Assembly (NCBI GenBank): GCA_947462335.1
Contig: OX381708.1
Location: 992,001-1,056,000, forward strand
Direction: 5' to 3'
Source of the DNA: Harmothoe impar
Taxonomy: Eukaryota; Annelida; Polychaeta; Phyllodocida; Polynoidae
DNA: 64,000 nucleotides
In this document: positions 8,668 to 20,434 of the stretch, one piece after another
Position numbering within the stretch: the first letter of the stretch is position 1
Layout: the number at the start of each line of letters is the position of its first letter
Notes under the pieces: generated by a model
Databases searched by the model: none
What the model saw: the letters and a program-made list of their open reading frames with translations, nothing else
What the model was told of the DNA's origin: nothing
Program-made: the position numbers and the translations under genes

Positions 8668-9012
8668 CCGTATTTCCCCGTGTATAAGCCGAGGCCCATG
8701 TATAAGCCTCCACTTCTACTTGGTGTATTTAAATAATTCCATCGGCTATGTGACCCCCATTTACTCCATTCATGTCCCTAGCCATTATAAAGAGAAATGA
8801 AGCAACTTAAATTGGTGAGAAAATTATTGGAAATGTTGCAGTAAATGTGTCGGAAAAGTAGGTTATTCTAAAAATTGTAATAAGGTTTCATGGTTTTTCT
8901 ACAGCTAAAGAAATATAAGCCTGCCGCCAGTATATGCCTGCCCGTGTATAAGCCTGGTCAGTTTACCACTTAGTACTTGTGTAAGCCACGGCTAATACAC
9001 GGGGGAATATGG
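8668..9012. mobile_element. MITE with CCGTATTTCC termini and TA duplication
   Basis: Left end CCGTATTTCCCCGTGTATAA mirrors the right end, which reads CCATATTCCCCCGTGTATTA on the opposite strand. TA dinucleotides flank both sides (8666-8667 and 9013-9014), as in Tc1/mariner insertions. Internal sub-repeats carry GTATAAGCC. A relative ends at 38552. Confidence 0.75.
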
Positions 9013-9346
9013 TATTCCTCCTACTTGCTAATTCAGATATAATATCAGTATACATGATGTTGTATAGCATGTTTTTTTTCTGTGAAAGTATGGTTTTATG
9101 TAGTATCTCAGAAACCCAATAATCTTGAAATAATTATAATTGTGAGGTCAGTTTATGTAAATTATTCATGCATTAGGGGAATTTCACTGCTTGAATGTTG
9201 TTGATTTATTTCTTAGACAAACAACATGCCACTGCTTTTGTATACTCTATCCTGATTTTGAACACAGTCCGCAAACCACAGACCTCTAATGCTGAGCCTC
9301 AGCCAGTATACAGATGCTAATAGATGTTTTATGACTAAATGAACTA

Positions 9347-9994
9347 CAGTAAAATTACGCTACAATGAATTCTGTTATAATGAATTTTCGGATATAACAA
9401 AAAAAAAAGATTCTGCACCTAAATCCTTTTCCATACAATCCGGTTATTCAACATTTTTGGATATAAATTTGTATATAACTTTTTTTTGCTTACTTATTGA
9501 TGGTTTTCTGTTTGAACATCAGACGCAGTGTCCAAGGCCTGTGTCCAGGGCTTCCTGTCCCCTCCCCCTTCACAGACCTGTCCGCACCTAGTGCCCTGAA
9601 CTGTCTATATCAAAGGTTGAGGCCCTCACACCCCCCCCCCCCTCTCCACCTCCTCATGTCCACTCCCCTCGCAGGCCTAAGCTGTTTGTATAATCATATT
9701 CCAAGGCCCCTTATCCTTTGGACTGCCGGTACTTTTTGAGGTACACTGCCATAGCGTATTTTTTTCCAATGCAAACACAAAATCTTGGCTTTCAGGAGGC
9801 CCTTTTTACGATATACATTGGCCCGCTATGGCAGTGCTAAGGGTATACCCAATATTCTTATAAGAAGTATTACTGTATGCCCCCTATATAAAACAGGCTG
9901 GTAGCCTAAAATGTCATAATTAACTATTACGAAATGCGTTTATAACGATGTTTTATGCTGGTCCCAAGCACTTCAGTACATCAGAATTTCACTG
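9347..9994. mobile_element. pogo/Tigger-like non-autonomous DNA transposon
   Basis: Left end CAGTAAAATTACG, right end (reversed) CAGTGAAATTCTG, each flanked by TA (9345-9346, 9995-9996). Internal GGATATAAC words are typical of pogo-type ends. At 648 bp it carries no transposase frame. Confidence 0.65.
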
Positions 9995-10288
9995 TAGTTG
10001 ATAAGCAGGCATTCATACTTGGTTTGTGTAGGCTGGATCATTATCACCAATGTTCTAGAAAGTAAGAATGCAAGTATATAAATATAGAGAGACTAGATGT
10101 TACTTGATGATGCTAATTCATAGCCAAGCCAAGCAGAAAGCAGTAATTTCTTTATGTTCATCCGAGGGTATTTATGTAAGGATAAGGGATCATTGCATTT
10201 CACAGATAGTTCCCAGTGAGTAGTAGTGAGGTAATTGCATTTGGGATGTGCACAGTGTTTGTAAGACTTGTGTTTTATACCTTTACAG

Positions 10289-10588
10289 GGCTCCATGTGT
10301 CTGAGGTGGGTGGCTCAGTCACTCTGTACTGTCCCCCGCATGGTGGCACCTACTCCAGCAGAGAGTGGAGATGGTTAGGAAACCTCCTGAGGCCCCACAG
10401 TGTTATCTACAGACAGCAGAGTGGAGGTGCAGTGGATGCCCCAGGGGCACGGCCGGACATCGTGCTGAATCCCGACTTCAGCCTCACTGTGGGCAGCCTC
10501 CAGGTGCAGGACAGTGGGGTGCTGTGGTGTGATGTAGATGCAGCAGGGGGACAGGATCTGCATGCATACACATTGCTGGTTGTTTACA
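10289..10588 (+). CDS. exon: V-type Ig domain 1 of Ig-TM-SAM receptor
   Basis: The acceptor is CTTTACAG before 10289 and the donor GTAAGT follows 10588; 300 nt, phase 1 at both ends. The domain runs from VGGSVTLYC (first Cys) through the W of REWRWLG to VQDSGVLWC (D-x-G-x-x-x-C, second Cys), then a final strand YTLLVVYS. Spacing of about 70 residues between cysteines and the long C'-D loop (APGARPDIVLNPD) indicate a V-type fold. The NPDFSLTVGSLQ strand is shared in form with the two later V exons, so these exons arose by duplication. Confidence 0.75.
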
Positions 10589-10596
10589 GTAAGTGC

Positions 10597-10880
10597 CTCT
10601 TTGTGTACATGTAGATGTTCATGTTGTTTGTCTGCCATGTAGGATGTATTTAGGCCTACTGTGTGTGCTGTATTGTAGATGTATGTTCATGTTGTTTGTC
10701 TGCCATCTAGGATGTATTCAGGTCTACTGTGTGTGCTGTATTGTAGATGTATGTTCATATTGTTTGTCTGCCATCTAGGATGTATTCAGGTCTACTGTGT
10801 GTGCTGTATTGTAGATGTATGTCCATGTTGTTTGTCTGCCATCTAGGATGTATTTAAGTCTACTCTGTGTGATGTATTGT
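10597..10880. repeat. 68-bp tandem repeat directly after the V1 splice donor
   Basis: About four copies, starting within 10 bp of the donor. Each unit carries TGTTTGTCTGCCATCTAGG and GCTGTATTGTAG, both resembling 3' splice sites. It passes directly into the 27-bp array. Confidence 0.85.
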
Positions 10881-13800
10881 AGAGTGAGGGGCATGATGCA
10901 GGAGGGGGGTGAGGGGCATGATGCAGGAGGGGGAGGGGAGGAGCATGATGCAGGAGGGGGGTGAGGGGCATGATGCAGGAGGGAGGGGGAGGGGCATGAT
11001 GCAGGAGGGGAGGGTGAGGGGCATGATGCAGGAGGGGGGTGAGGGGCATGATGCAGGAGGGGGTTGAGGGGCATGATGCAGGAGGGGAGGGTGAGGGGCA
11101 TGATGCAGGAGGGGGGTGAGGGGCATGATGCAGGAGGGGAGGGTGAGGGACATGATGCAGGAGTGGAGGGGGCATGATGCAGGAGGGTGAGGGGCATGAT
11201 GCAGGAGGGAGGGGGCATGATGCAGGAGGGGAGGGTGCGGGGCATGATTCAGGAGGGAGGGGGAGGGGCATGATGCAGGAGGGAGGGGGGCATGATGCAG
11301 GAGGGAGGATGGCATGATGCAGGGGGGAGGGGAGAGGCATGATGCAGGAGGGGGAGGGGCATGATGCAGGAGGGGGGTGAGGGGCATGATGCAGGAGGGG
11401 GGTGAGGGGCATGATGCAGGGGGAGGGGGAGGGGCATGAGGCAGGAGGGGGGTGAGGGGCATGATGCAGGAGGGGGAGGGGGAGGGGCATGATGCAGAGA
11501 GGGGAAGAGGGGCATGATGCAGGAGGGGGGGTGAGGGGCATGATGCAGGAGGGGGATGAGGGGCATGATGCAGGAGGGGAGGGGGAGAGGCATGATGCAG
11601 GAGGGGGGTGAGGGGCATGATGCAGGAGGGGAGGGTGAGGGGCATGATGCAGGAAGGGGGTGAGGGGCATGATGCAGGAGGGGAGGGTGAGAGGCATGAT
11701 GCAGGAGGGGAGGGGGGCATGATGCAGGAGGGGAGGGTGAGGGGCATGATGCAGGAGGGGAGGGGCATGATGCAGGAGGGGGGTGAGGGGCATGATGCAG
11801 GAGGGGAGGGGGAGGGGCATGATGCAGGAGGGGGGTGAGGGGCATGATGCAGGAGGGGGGGAGGGGCATGATGCAGGAGGGGGAGGGTGAGGGGCATGAT
11901 GCAGGAGAGGAGGGGCATGATGCAGGAGGGAAGGGGGAGGGGCATGATGCAGGAGGGGGTGAGGGGCATGATGCAGGAGGGGGATGAGGGGCATGATGCA
12001 GGAGGGGGATGAGGGGCATGATGCAGGAGGGGAGGGGCATGATGCAGGAGAGGTAGGGGAGGGGCATGATGCAGGAGGGGAGGGTGAGGGGCATGATGCA
12101 GGAGGGTGAGGGGCATGATGCAGGAGGGGGGTGAGGGGCATGATGCAGCAGGGGGTTGAGGGGCATGATGCAGGAGGGGGTTGAGGGGCATGATGCAGGG
12201 GGAGGGTGAGGGGCATGATGCAGGAGGGGAGGGGGAGGGGCATGATGCAGGAAGGGGAGGGTGAGGGGCATGATGCAGGAGGGGAGGGTGAGGGGCATGA
12301 TGCAGGGGGTGATGGGCATGATGCAGGAAGGGAGGGGCATGATGCAGGAGGGGAGGGGCATGATGCAGGAGGGGGGAGGCGCATGATGCATGGGGGGGGG
12401 AGGGGCATGATGCAGGAGGGGAGGGTGAGAGGCATGATGCAGGAGGGGGAGGGGCATGATGCAGGAGGGGCGGGTGAGCGGCATGATGCAGGAGGGGGAG
12501 GGGCATGATGCAGGAGGGGAGGGTGAGGGGCATGATGCAGGAGGGGAGGGTGAGGGGCATGATGCAGGAGGGGGGTGAGGGGCATGATGCAGGAGGGGGT
12601 GAGGGGCATGATGCAGGAGGGGAGGGGGAGGGGCATGATGCAGGAGGGGAGGGTAAGGGGCATGATGCAGGAGGGGAGGGTGAGGGGCATGATGCAGGAG
12701 GGGAGGGTGAGGGGCATGATGCAGGAGGGGGAGGGGGAGGGGCATGATGCAGGAGGGGAGGGTGAGGGGCATGATGCAGGAGGGGAGGGTGAGGGGCATG
12801 ATGCAGGAGGGGAGGGTGAGGGGCATGATGCAAGAAGGGGAGGGTGAGGGGCATGATGCAGGAGGGGAGGGTGTGGGGCATGATGCAGGGGGGGAGGGGC
12901 ATGATGCAGGAGGGGAGGGTGAGGGGCATGATGCAGAAGGGGAGGGTGAGGGGCATGATGCAGGAGGGGAGGTGAGGGGCATGATGCAGGAGGGGAGTGA
13001 GGGGCATGATGCAGGAGGGGGGGAGGGGCATGATGCAGGAGGGGAGGGTGAGGGGCATGATGCAGGAGGGGAGGATGAGGGGCATGATGCAGGAGGGGAG
13101 GGTGAGGGGCATGATGCAGGGGGGGGGGGAGGGGCATGATGCAGGAGGGGAGGGTGAGGGGCATGATGCAGGGGGGGGGAGGGGCATGATGCAGGAGGGG
13201 AGGGTGAGGGGCATGATGCAGGGGGGGGGGAGGGGCATGATGCAGGAGGGGAGGGTGAGGGGCATGATGCAGGAGGGGAGGATGAGGGGCATGATGCAGG
13301 AGGGGAGGGTGAGGGGCATGATGCAGGAGGGGAGGGTGAGGGGCATGATGCAGGAGGGGAGGGTGAGGGGCATGATGCAGGAGGGGAGGGTGAGGGGCAT
13401 GATGCAGGAGGGGAGGGTGAGGGGCATGATGCAGGAGGGGAGGGTGAGGGGCATGATTCAGGAGGGGAGGGTGAGGGGCATGATGCAGGAGGGGGGTGAG
13501 GGGCATGATGCAGGGGGAGGGGGAGGGGTATGATGAAGGAGGGGTTGAGGGGCATGATGCAGGAGGGGGGTGACCCAGTGGGCACAAAATTCAGTTCAAT
13601 GTTGAATCTACGTTGAAACAACATTGAATCAACATTGTCAACCAGTTTTCAATGTTGATTCAATGTTCTGTGCCCACTGGGGAGGGGCATGATGCAGGAG
13701 GGGAGGGTGAGGGGCATGATGCAGGAGGGGAGGGTGAGGGGCATGATGCAGGAGGGGAGGGTGAGGGGCATGATGCAGGAGGGGAGGGTGAGGGGCATGA

Positions 13801-16800
13801 TGCAGGAGGGGAGGGTGAGGGGCATGATGCAGGAGGGGGTGAGGGGCATGATGCAGGAGGGGAGGGTGGCATGATGCAGGAGGGGAGGGTGAGGGGCATG
13901 ATGCAGGAGGGGAGGGTGAGGGGCATGATGCAGGAGGGGAGGGTGAGGGGCATGATGCAGGAGGGAGGGGGAGAGGCATGATGCAGGAGGGGAGGGGCAT
14001 GATGCAGGAGGGTGAGGGGCATGATGCAGGGGGGAGGGGCATGAAGCAGGAGGGGGAGGAGGGGCATGAAGCAGGAGGGGGAGGGGCATGATGCAGGGGG
14101 GAGGGGCATGATGCAGGAGGGGGAGGGGCATGATGCAGGAGGGGGAGGGGCATGATGCAGGGGGGGAGAGCATGATGCAGTGGGGGGAGGGGCATGATGC
14201 AGGGGGGGGAGGGGCATGATGTAGGAGGGGGAGGGGCATGATGCTGGAGGGGGGTGAGGGGCATGATGCAGGAGGGGGGTGAGGGGCATGATGCAGGAGG
14301 GAGAGGGGCATGATGCAGGAGGGGGGTGAGGGGCATGATGCAGGAGGGGGAGGGGCATTATGCAGGGGGGCATGATGCAGGAGGGGGAGGGTGAGGGGCA
14401 TGATGCAGGAGGGGGTGAGGGGCATGATTCAGGGGGGGGCATGATGCAGGAGGGGGAGGGGCAAGATGCAGGGGGGGGCATGATGCAGGAGGGGGAGGGC
14501 GAGGGGCATGATGCAGGAGGGGAGGGGCATGATGCAGGAGGGGAGGGGCATGATGCAGGAGGGGGGTGAGGGGCATGATGCAGGAGGGGGAGGGTGAGGG
14601 GCATGATGCAGGAGGGGGGTGAGGGGCATGATGCAGGAGGGAGAGGGTGAGGGGCATGATGCAGGAGGGGAGGGTGAGGGGCATGATGCAGGAGGGGAGG
14701 GGGGGCATGATGCAGGGGGGAGGGTGAGAGGCATGATGCAGGAGGGAGGGGGGCATGATGCAGGAGGGGGATGAGGGGCATGATGCAAGAAGGGGAGGGT
14801 TAGGGGCATGATGCAGGGGGGGGTGAGGGGCATGATGCAGGAGGGGAGGGGGAGGGGCATGATGCAGGGGGGGGGGGTGAGGGGCATGATGCAGGAGGGG
14901 AGGGTGAGGGGCATGATGCAAGAAGGGGAGGGTTAGGGGCATGATGCAGGAGGGGAGGGGGAGGGGCATGATGCAGGGGGGTGGGGGGTGAGGGGCATGA
15001 TGCAGGAGGGGAGGGGGAGGGGCATGATGCAGGGGGGCAGGGGGAGGGGCATGATGCAAGAAGGGGAGGGTGAGGGGCATGATGCAGGAGGGGAGGGGGA
15101 GGGGCATGATGCAGGAGGGGAGGGGCATGATGCAGGAGGGGAGGGTGAGGGGCATGATGCAGGAGGGGGAGGGTGAGGGGCATGATGCAGGAGGGGGAGG
15201 GTGAGGGGCAAGATGCAGGAGGGGAGGGGGAGGGGCATGATGCAGGAGGAGAGGGTGAGGGGCATGATGCAGGAGGGGAGGGTGAGGGGCAAGATGCAGG
15301 AGGGGAGGGTGAGGGGGATGATGCAGGAGGGGAGGGTGCGGGGCATGATGCAGGAGGGGAGGGTGAGGGGCATGATACAGGAGGGGAGGTTGCGGGGCAT
15401 GATGCAGGAGGGGAGGGTGAGGGGCAAGATGCAGGAGGGGAGGGTGAGGGGCATGATGCAGGAGGGGAGGGTGAGGGGCAAGATGCAGGAGGGGGGTGAG
15501 GGGGATGATGCAGGAGGGGGAGGGGGAGGGGCATGATGCAGGAGGGGAGGGTGAGGGGCATGATGCAGGAGGGGGAGGGGGAGGGGCATGATGCAGGAGG
15601 GGAGGGGGAGGGGCATGATGCAGGAGGGGAGGGGCATGATGCAGGAGGGGAGGGTGAGGGGCATGATGCAGGAGGGGAGGGGCATGATGCAGGAGGGGAG
15701 GGTGCGGGGCATGATGCAGGAGGGGGTGAGGGGCATGATGCAGGAGGGGAGGGTGAGGGGCATGATGCAGGAGGGGGAGGGTGAGGGGCATGATGCAGGA
15801 GGGGAGGGTGCGGGGCATGATGCAGGAGGGGGGAGGGGCATGATGCAGGAGGGGGAGGGGGAGGGGCATGATGCAGGAGGGGAGGGGAGGGGCATGATGC
15901 AGGAGGGGAGGGGAGGGGCATGATGCAGGAGGGGAGGGGCATGATGCAGGAGGGGAGGGTGCGGGGCATGATGCAAGAAGGGGAGGGTGAGGGGCATGAT
16001 GCAGGAGGGGAGGGGCATGATGCAGGAGGGGAGGATGAGGGGCATGATGCAGGGGGGGAGGGGCATGATGCAGGAGGGGGGGAGGGGCATGATGCAGGAG
16101 GGTGATGGGCATGATGCAGGAGGGGAGGGGGAGGGGCATGATGCAGGAGCGGAGGGTGAGGGGCATGATGCAGGAGGGGAGGGTGAGGGGCATGATGCAG
16201 GAGGGGAGGGTGAGGGGCATGATGCAGGAGGGGAGGGGGAGGGGCATGATGCAGGAGGGGAGGGGCATGATGCAGGAGGGGGGTGAGGGGCATGATGCAG
16301 GAGGGGGGAGGGGCATGATGCAGGAGGGGGGGAGGGGCATGATGCAGGAGGGGGAGGGTGAGGGGCATGATGCAGGAGGGGAGGGTGCGGGGCATCATGC
16401 AGGAGGGGGGAGGGGCATGATACAGGAGGGGAGGGTGAGGGGCATGATGCAGGAGGGGAGGGTGAGGGGCATGATGCAGGAGGGGAGGGTGAGGGTCATG
16501 ATGCAGGAGGGGAGGGGGAGGGGCTACCCGCTGCTGCCCATCATATGTGCTAATAAAGTATTATGTATGAAAAGATCAGGTATCATCATTATTGCTATAC
16601 TTTCCTCATGTTTATCCTGATGCAGGAGGGGAGGGGGAGGGGCATGATGCAGGAGGGGAGGGGCATGATGCAGGAGGGGAGGGTGAGGGGCATGATGCAG
16701 GAGGGGAGGGGCATGATGCAGGAGGGGAGGGTGCGGGGCATGATGCAGGAGGGGGTGAGGGGCATGATGCAGGAGGGGAGGGTGAGGGGCATGATGCAGG

Positions 16801-17523
16801 AGGGGAGGGTGTGGGGCATGATGCAGGAGGGGGGAGGGGCATGATGCAGGAGGGGGAGGGGGAGGGGCATGATGCAGGAGGGGAGGGGAGGGGCATGATG
16901 CAGGAGGGGAGGGGAGGGGCATGATGCAGGAGGGGAGGGGCATGATGCAGGAGGGGAGGGTGCGGGGCATGATGCAAGAAGGGGAGGGTGAGGGGCATGA
17001 TGCAGGAGGGGAGGGGCATGATGCAGGAGGGGAGGATGAGGGGCATGATGCAGGGGGGGAGGGGCATGATGCAGGAGGGGGGAGGGGCATGATGCAGGAG
17101 GGTGATGGGCATGATGCAGGAGGGGAGGGGGAGGGGCATGATGCAGGAGGGGAGGGTGAGGGGCATGATGCAGGAGGGGAGGGTGAGGGGCATGATGCAG
17201 GAGGGGAGGGTGAGGGGCATGATGCAGGAGGGGAGGGGGAGGGGCATGATGCAGGAGGGGAGGGGCATGATGCAGGAGGGGGGTGAGGGGCATGATGCAG
17301 GAGGGGGGAGGGGCATGATGCAGGAGGGGGGGAGGGGCATGATGCAGGAGGGGGAGGGTGAGGGGCATGATGCAGGAGGGGAGGGTGCGGGGCATCATGC
17401 AGGAGGGGGGAGGGGCATGATACAGGAGGGGAGGGTGAGGGGCATGATGCAGGAGGGGAGGGTGAGGGGCATGATGCAGGAGGGGAGGGTGAGGGTCATG
17501 ATGCAGGAGGGGAGGGGGAGGGG
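10881..17523. repeat. 6.6-kb G-rich 27-bp minisatellite in intron
   Basis: Roughly 240 units built on GGGGCATGATGCAGG followed by AGGGGAGGGTGA, with many truncated variants. The plus (sense) strand is almost free of C apart from GGGCATG and GCAGG. Open frames of hundreds of codons exist on both strands only because 27 is a multiple of three. The three clustered G-runs per unit are G-quadruplex-prone. Confidence 0.95.
13574..13681. mobile_element. 108-bp MITE with CCCAGTGGGCACA termini inside the minisatellite
   Basis: Exact 13-bp inverted termini CCCAGTGGGCACA / TGTGCCCACTGGG bracket repeats of CAATGTTGAAT and ACGTTGAAACAACATTGAA. It interrupts the 27-bp array cleanly. MITEs with these termini are widespread in aquatic animals, as I recall. 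Confidence 0.8.
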
Positions 17524-17618
17524 CTACCCGCTGCTGCCCATCATATGTGCTAATAAAGTATTATGTATGAAAAGATCAGGTATCATCATTATTGCTATAC
17601 TTTCCTCATGTTTATCCT
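15592..17618. repeat. two ~1-kb direct tandem copies at the end of the minisatellite
   Basis: 15592-16620 and 16621-17618 share the same order of variant units and the same unique 98-bp tail (GGGCTACCCGCTGCTGCCC.. to TTTATCCTG). They differ by a net loss of about one repeat unit and a few substitutions. The unique tail is the right flank of the array, copied together with its end. Confidence 0.85.
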
Positions 17619-17766
17619 GTGTTTTGACAATAAAATAATTTCCAAAAACTTAAAAAGAAATTAATTGAGCCTGGAAGTGCAGTGTTTTTCACAGCTGTTT
17701 TCTATAATTTATTACATGAAAACCTGTAAAGAAGCTGCATTCATCCCCAGTTGTTGTCTGTTGCAG

Positions 17767-18057
17767 GTGAGTGGAGGGAGGCCATGGTGGGTACCAGTGT
17801 GACCCTGCAGTGCCCTGTGGATGCTGCAGGCTACACGACACGGGGCTGGTACACCCGGCCTCACTCATCCTACCTCCTCTACAACCAGGACACGTCTGGG
17901 GTCAGTCAGGGCCCTGCTGTCCGGTCTGACATGTCCCTGGACGTGGACAGCTTTGAGCTGACAGTTGGGGAGGTGAGGCAGGAGGACTACCTGTTCAGCT
18001 GTCATGTGACCAGACAAACCACTACTACTGCCGGTGTCGTCTTTACTCCAGTCTACA
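17767..18057 (+). CDS. exon: V-type Ig domain 2 of Ig-TM-SAM receptor
   Basis: Acceptor TTGCAG before 17767, donor GTAAGT after 18057; 291 nt, phase 1-1. Key residues are GTSVTLQC (Cys 1), the Trp of TRGWYTRP, SFELTVGEV and QEDYLFSC (Cys 2), ending FTPVYS. The D-x-G-x-Y before Cys 2 is replaced by EDYLFS, a common variant. Like domain 1 it has a long mid-loop ending VRSDMSLDVDS. Its acceptor lies 244 bp beyond the G-rich array. Confidence 0.78.
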
Positions 18058-20434
18058 GTAAGTGAATCTCTAGTCAGTTTTATATGGCAGATCAATTGAA
18101 AGCAGCGTACCATCAGTCGGCCACCTTTGACATCAAATTCACAATCAATCATATATTTGATCACAATAATCTCAGGAATCACTTCTTTTGTAGACGATGA
18201 GATGAAATAATAACACAATTATCACAATATGAACGAGTGTCTATTGGTTATTACCCTGGTTAATTAGGGATACATGCTGGGCAGTTTTGGGAGAACCCCA
18301 CAAAGTGTAGACAGTGAGCCTTTTCCCAGTAAACACAACTACGTACCTCGGACGTAATTCTACATTTATTTTTGGTCTGAACTATGCAATTTGACAGATT
18401 TATGAATGTTATTTGTTTATGTAAATTAGGGCAAACCCTTTATGCAGGAGCTTATGGCTTGGAATCCTTAACACTATCCCATGAATATTTATAAACAATA
18501 TTTCTGTTGATGCATATTTATTTAAAGAGTAAAATATTGACATATTGTTATTCATAATGGTATAATTCTGAGCAAGCCTCGAACTTTCTACCCTGGGATC
18601 TAGAGTCCCAACCTAAACTGTATGAGCCAACAGGGCTAGCTGTGAAAGGTATGCTTTTGTTCGTGTTCAGTGCGGTTTGTAGGATCAGGTCACGGTCAGG
18701 GTGTGGCTTATACACAAGTTTTTAGATGTATACTATAGTACCAAAGTCACCATAATCTGATGCTCTCTCTATCTCTATCACTCTCTCTTTCTCTGTCTTT
18801 CTCTCTGTGCTTTGGATCCCTTCCCAATTTTCCTCTCTCGTTTTCTGTTATATCCCAACATTTTTTAAGCTCATAGATCTATATAGATAAATCGCTATAC
18901 AATATACGTACAATAAAATAGAATAGATGCTAGTGAAAACAATGGTGTTTATAAAAAAGAAAGAGGGAGGCCAGTCACGTGGCAGAATGAAATATGGAAT
19001 CTATCTAATTTAAGAAAGAGAGAGATCTCAGTGCCTTATTTAGTGGTTAGTTTATTAAGATGTAGGTTCAAATCCTGTAAACAGCAAAAAATATTGGAAA
19101 TCTGGTCGATTACAACTGATTTAAATAGATAAGAAGTCAGACTCCATCTTGTCTGTAGAACAGATGCCTCAGAGAGTGACGTCACTTTATTAACCGGAAG
19201 TGACATGGACGCTGGTACCCGATAGCATATTTTCCCGCGTTGTCAAATAATCTCAACAAAACGTTCTCAGTAACGAGAACGTTCTGCTAACTGAGAATAT
19301 ACTGCTAACTAAATATGTACTGCTGGTGACAGGACTCGAACCCACATGCCCTGTGTTACCTTACAATCACTCCCTACATAATTCAACCTCATATTACGTC
19401 TATTTACTATGTTAAATTATGTCTATATGGCGTATATGAATGTAAATCCGTCATAAACGTTGATATAATGTGAGTAAACCATAACGTTTTGACTTCTACA
19501 AACCTTGCAGAAAAACGTAAATCCAACCTTTTGGTTTGAATTCCACCATAAATTCCACCTCAAAGGAACGTTGGAATTACGTAGGGTATTTACTGGGTTG
19601 AGGTGGATGGGTGAGGGACATGAGGGCTCCACTGCACAGTGGGAAAAGGGGGTGAGATTAGGTGTGACTGGTCCATGCTTCACGGGGCACACTTGTGAAT
19701 TATAGGGGGTGGTGCAGTACCATCAACATTGTAAAAATAGGGGTGGACAGCAAGGGGGGTTAAAAAGGGTTAAAAATGACCGATGGCAAATTTGGAATTT
19801 TCCTCCCCAGAAATCGTAAACCTGATATTTATATATAAATGTATTTATGAAGTAATTAATTATGCTACCGTTACTACTATTGTCACAACTCTTCTTTGAA
19901 ATTCGGTGATACACATGTTTGGTGTGTGACATACATTAATCAAAGAGAAATCAATAATGGAAGGAACGGAGCATTCAGGGAAGCCCTCATGTACCTCACC
20001 CGTCCACCTCAAACAGGCTCACTGTCTACACTTTGTGGGGTTCTCCCAAACACTGCCCAGCATGTATTCCTAAGGATCTGTTTGTGATGTACATTATTTT
20101 ATCAAATTGTACATTAATTGTATCAAAGAGAAATCAATAACGGAGGGAATGGAGCATTTAGGAAATTGAATACATATGTTTTGGGAGTACATACTATTTC
20201 TATTTTACATGTTGCGCACCTAGATAAGATAGGTGTGTTATCACCTTACTGGACAGTAATATATATGTTGTAATATTTTTTGTTATTCTCTATATGCCAT
20301 TTAAAGATGGATAAGGAGCTAATTTGGGATCAATTTTTATTTTTTATTTTTTCAATGTATTTTTGTTCATAATGTTCGTAATGGCTAACCAGTTTCCATC
20401 GGCTACAATATTAACACCAGCAGTAGGGTACCCT
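18058..20434. other. intron, no exon seen; tRNA-like and inverted-repeat relics
   Basis: Holds a TC-rich tract (18760-18830), a tRNA-like A/B-box pair at 19031-19085 (TTAGTGGTTAG, GGTTCAAATCC), a minus-strand B-box GGTTCGAGTCC near 19330-19345, a perfect CRE palindrome TGACGTCA near 19175, and a 52-bp inverted repeat pair listed separately. Confidence 0.5.
18270..20067. mobile_element. 52-bp inverted repeats 1.7 kb apart, possible DNA-transposon ends
   Basis: 18270-18321 (ATACATGCTGGGCAGT.. to AGTGAGCCT) is nearly the exact reverse complement of 20015-20067. The enclosed DNA has no transposase frame. A non-autonomous element or two opposite copies of one repeat both fit. Confidence 0.4.

Noticed and set aside
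10246..10288. Signal peptide MCTVFVRLVFYTF read directly into the first Ig exon
   Set aside because: It is short and carries an Arg in the core, while a good pyrimidine-AG acceptor and phase 1 at 10289 match the other Ig exons; kept only as an alternative.
10843..17398. Minus-strand frames of up to 914 codons rich in PSCIMPLTLP and plus-strand frames with GHDAGGEGE
   Set aside because: They are translations of the 27-bp minisatellite in several frames at once. The period is a multiple of three and the unit lacks stops, so length carries no coding evidence.
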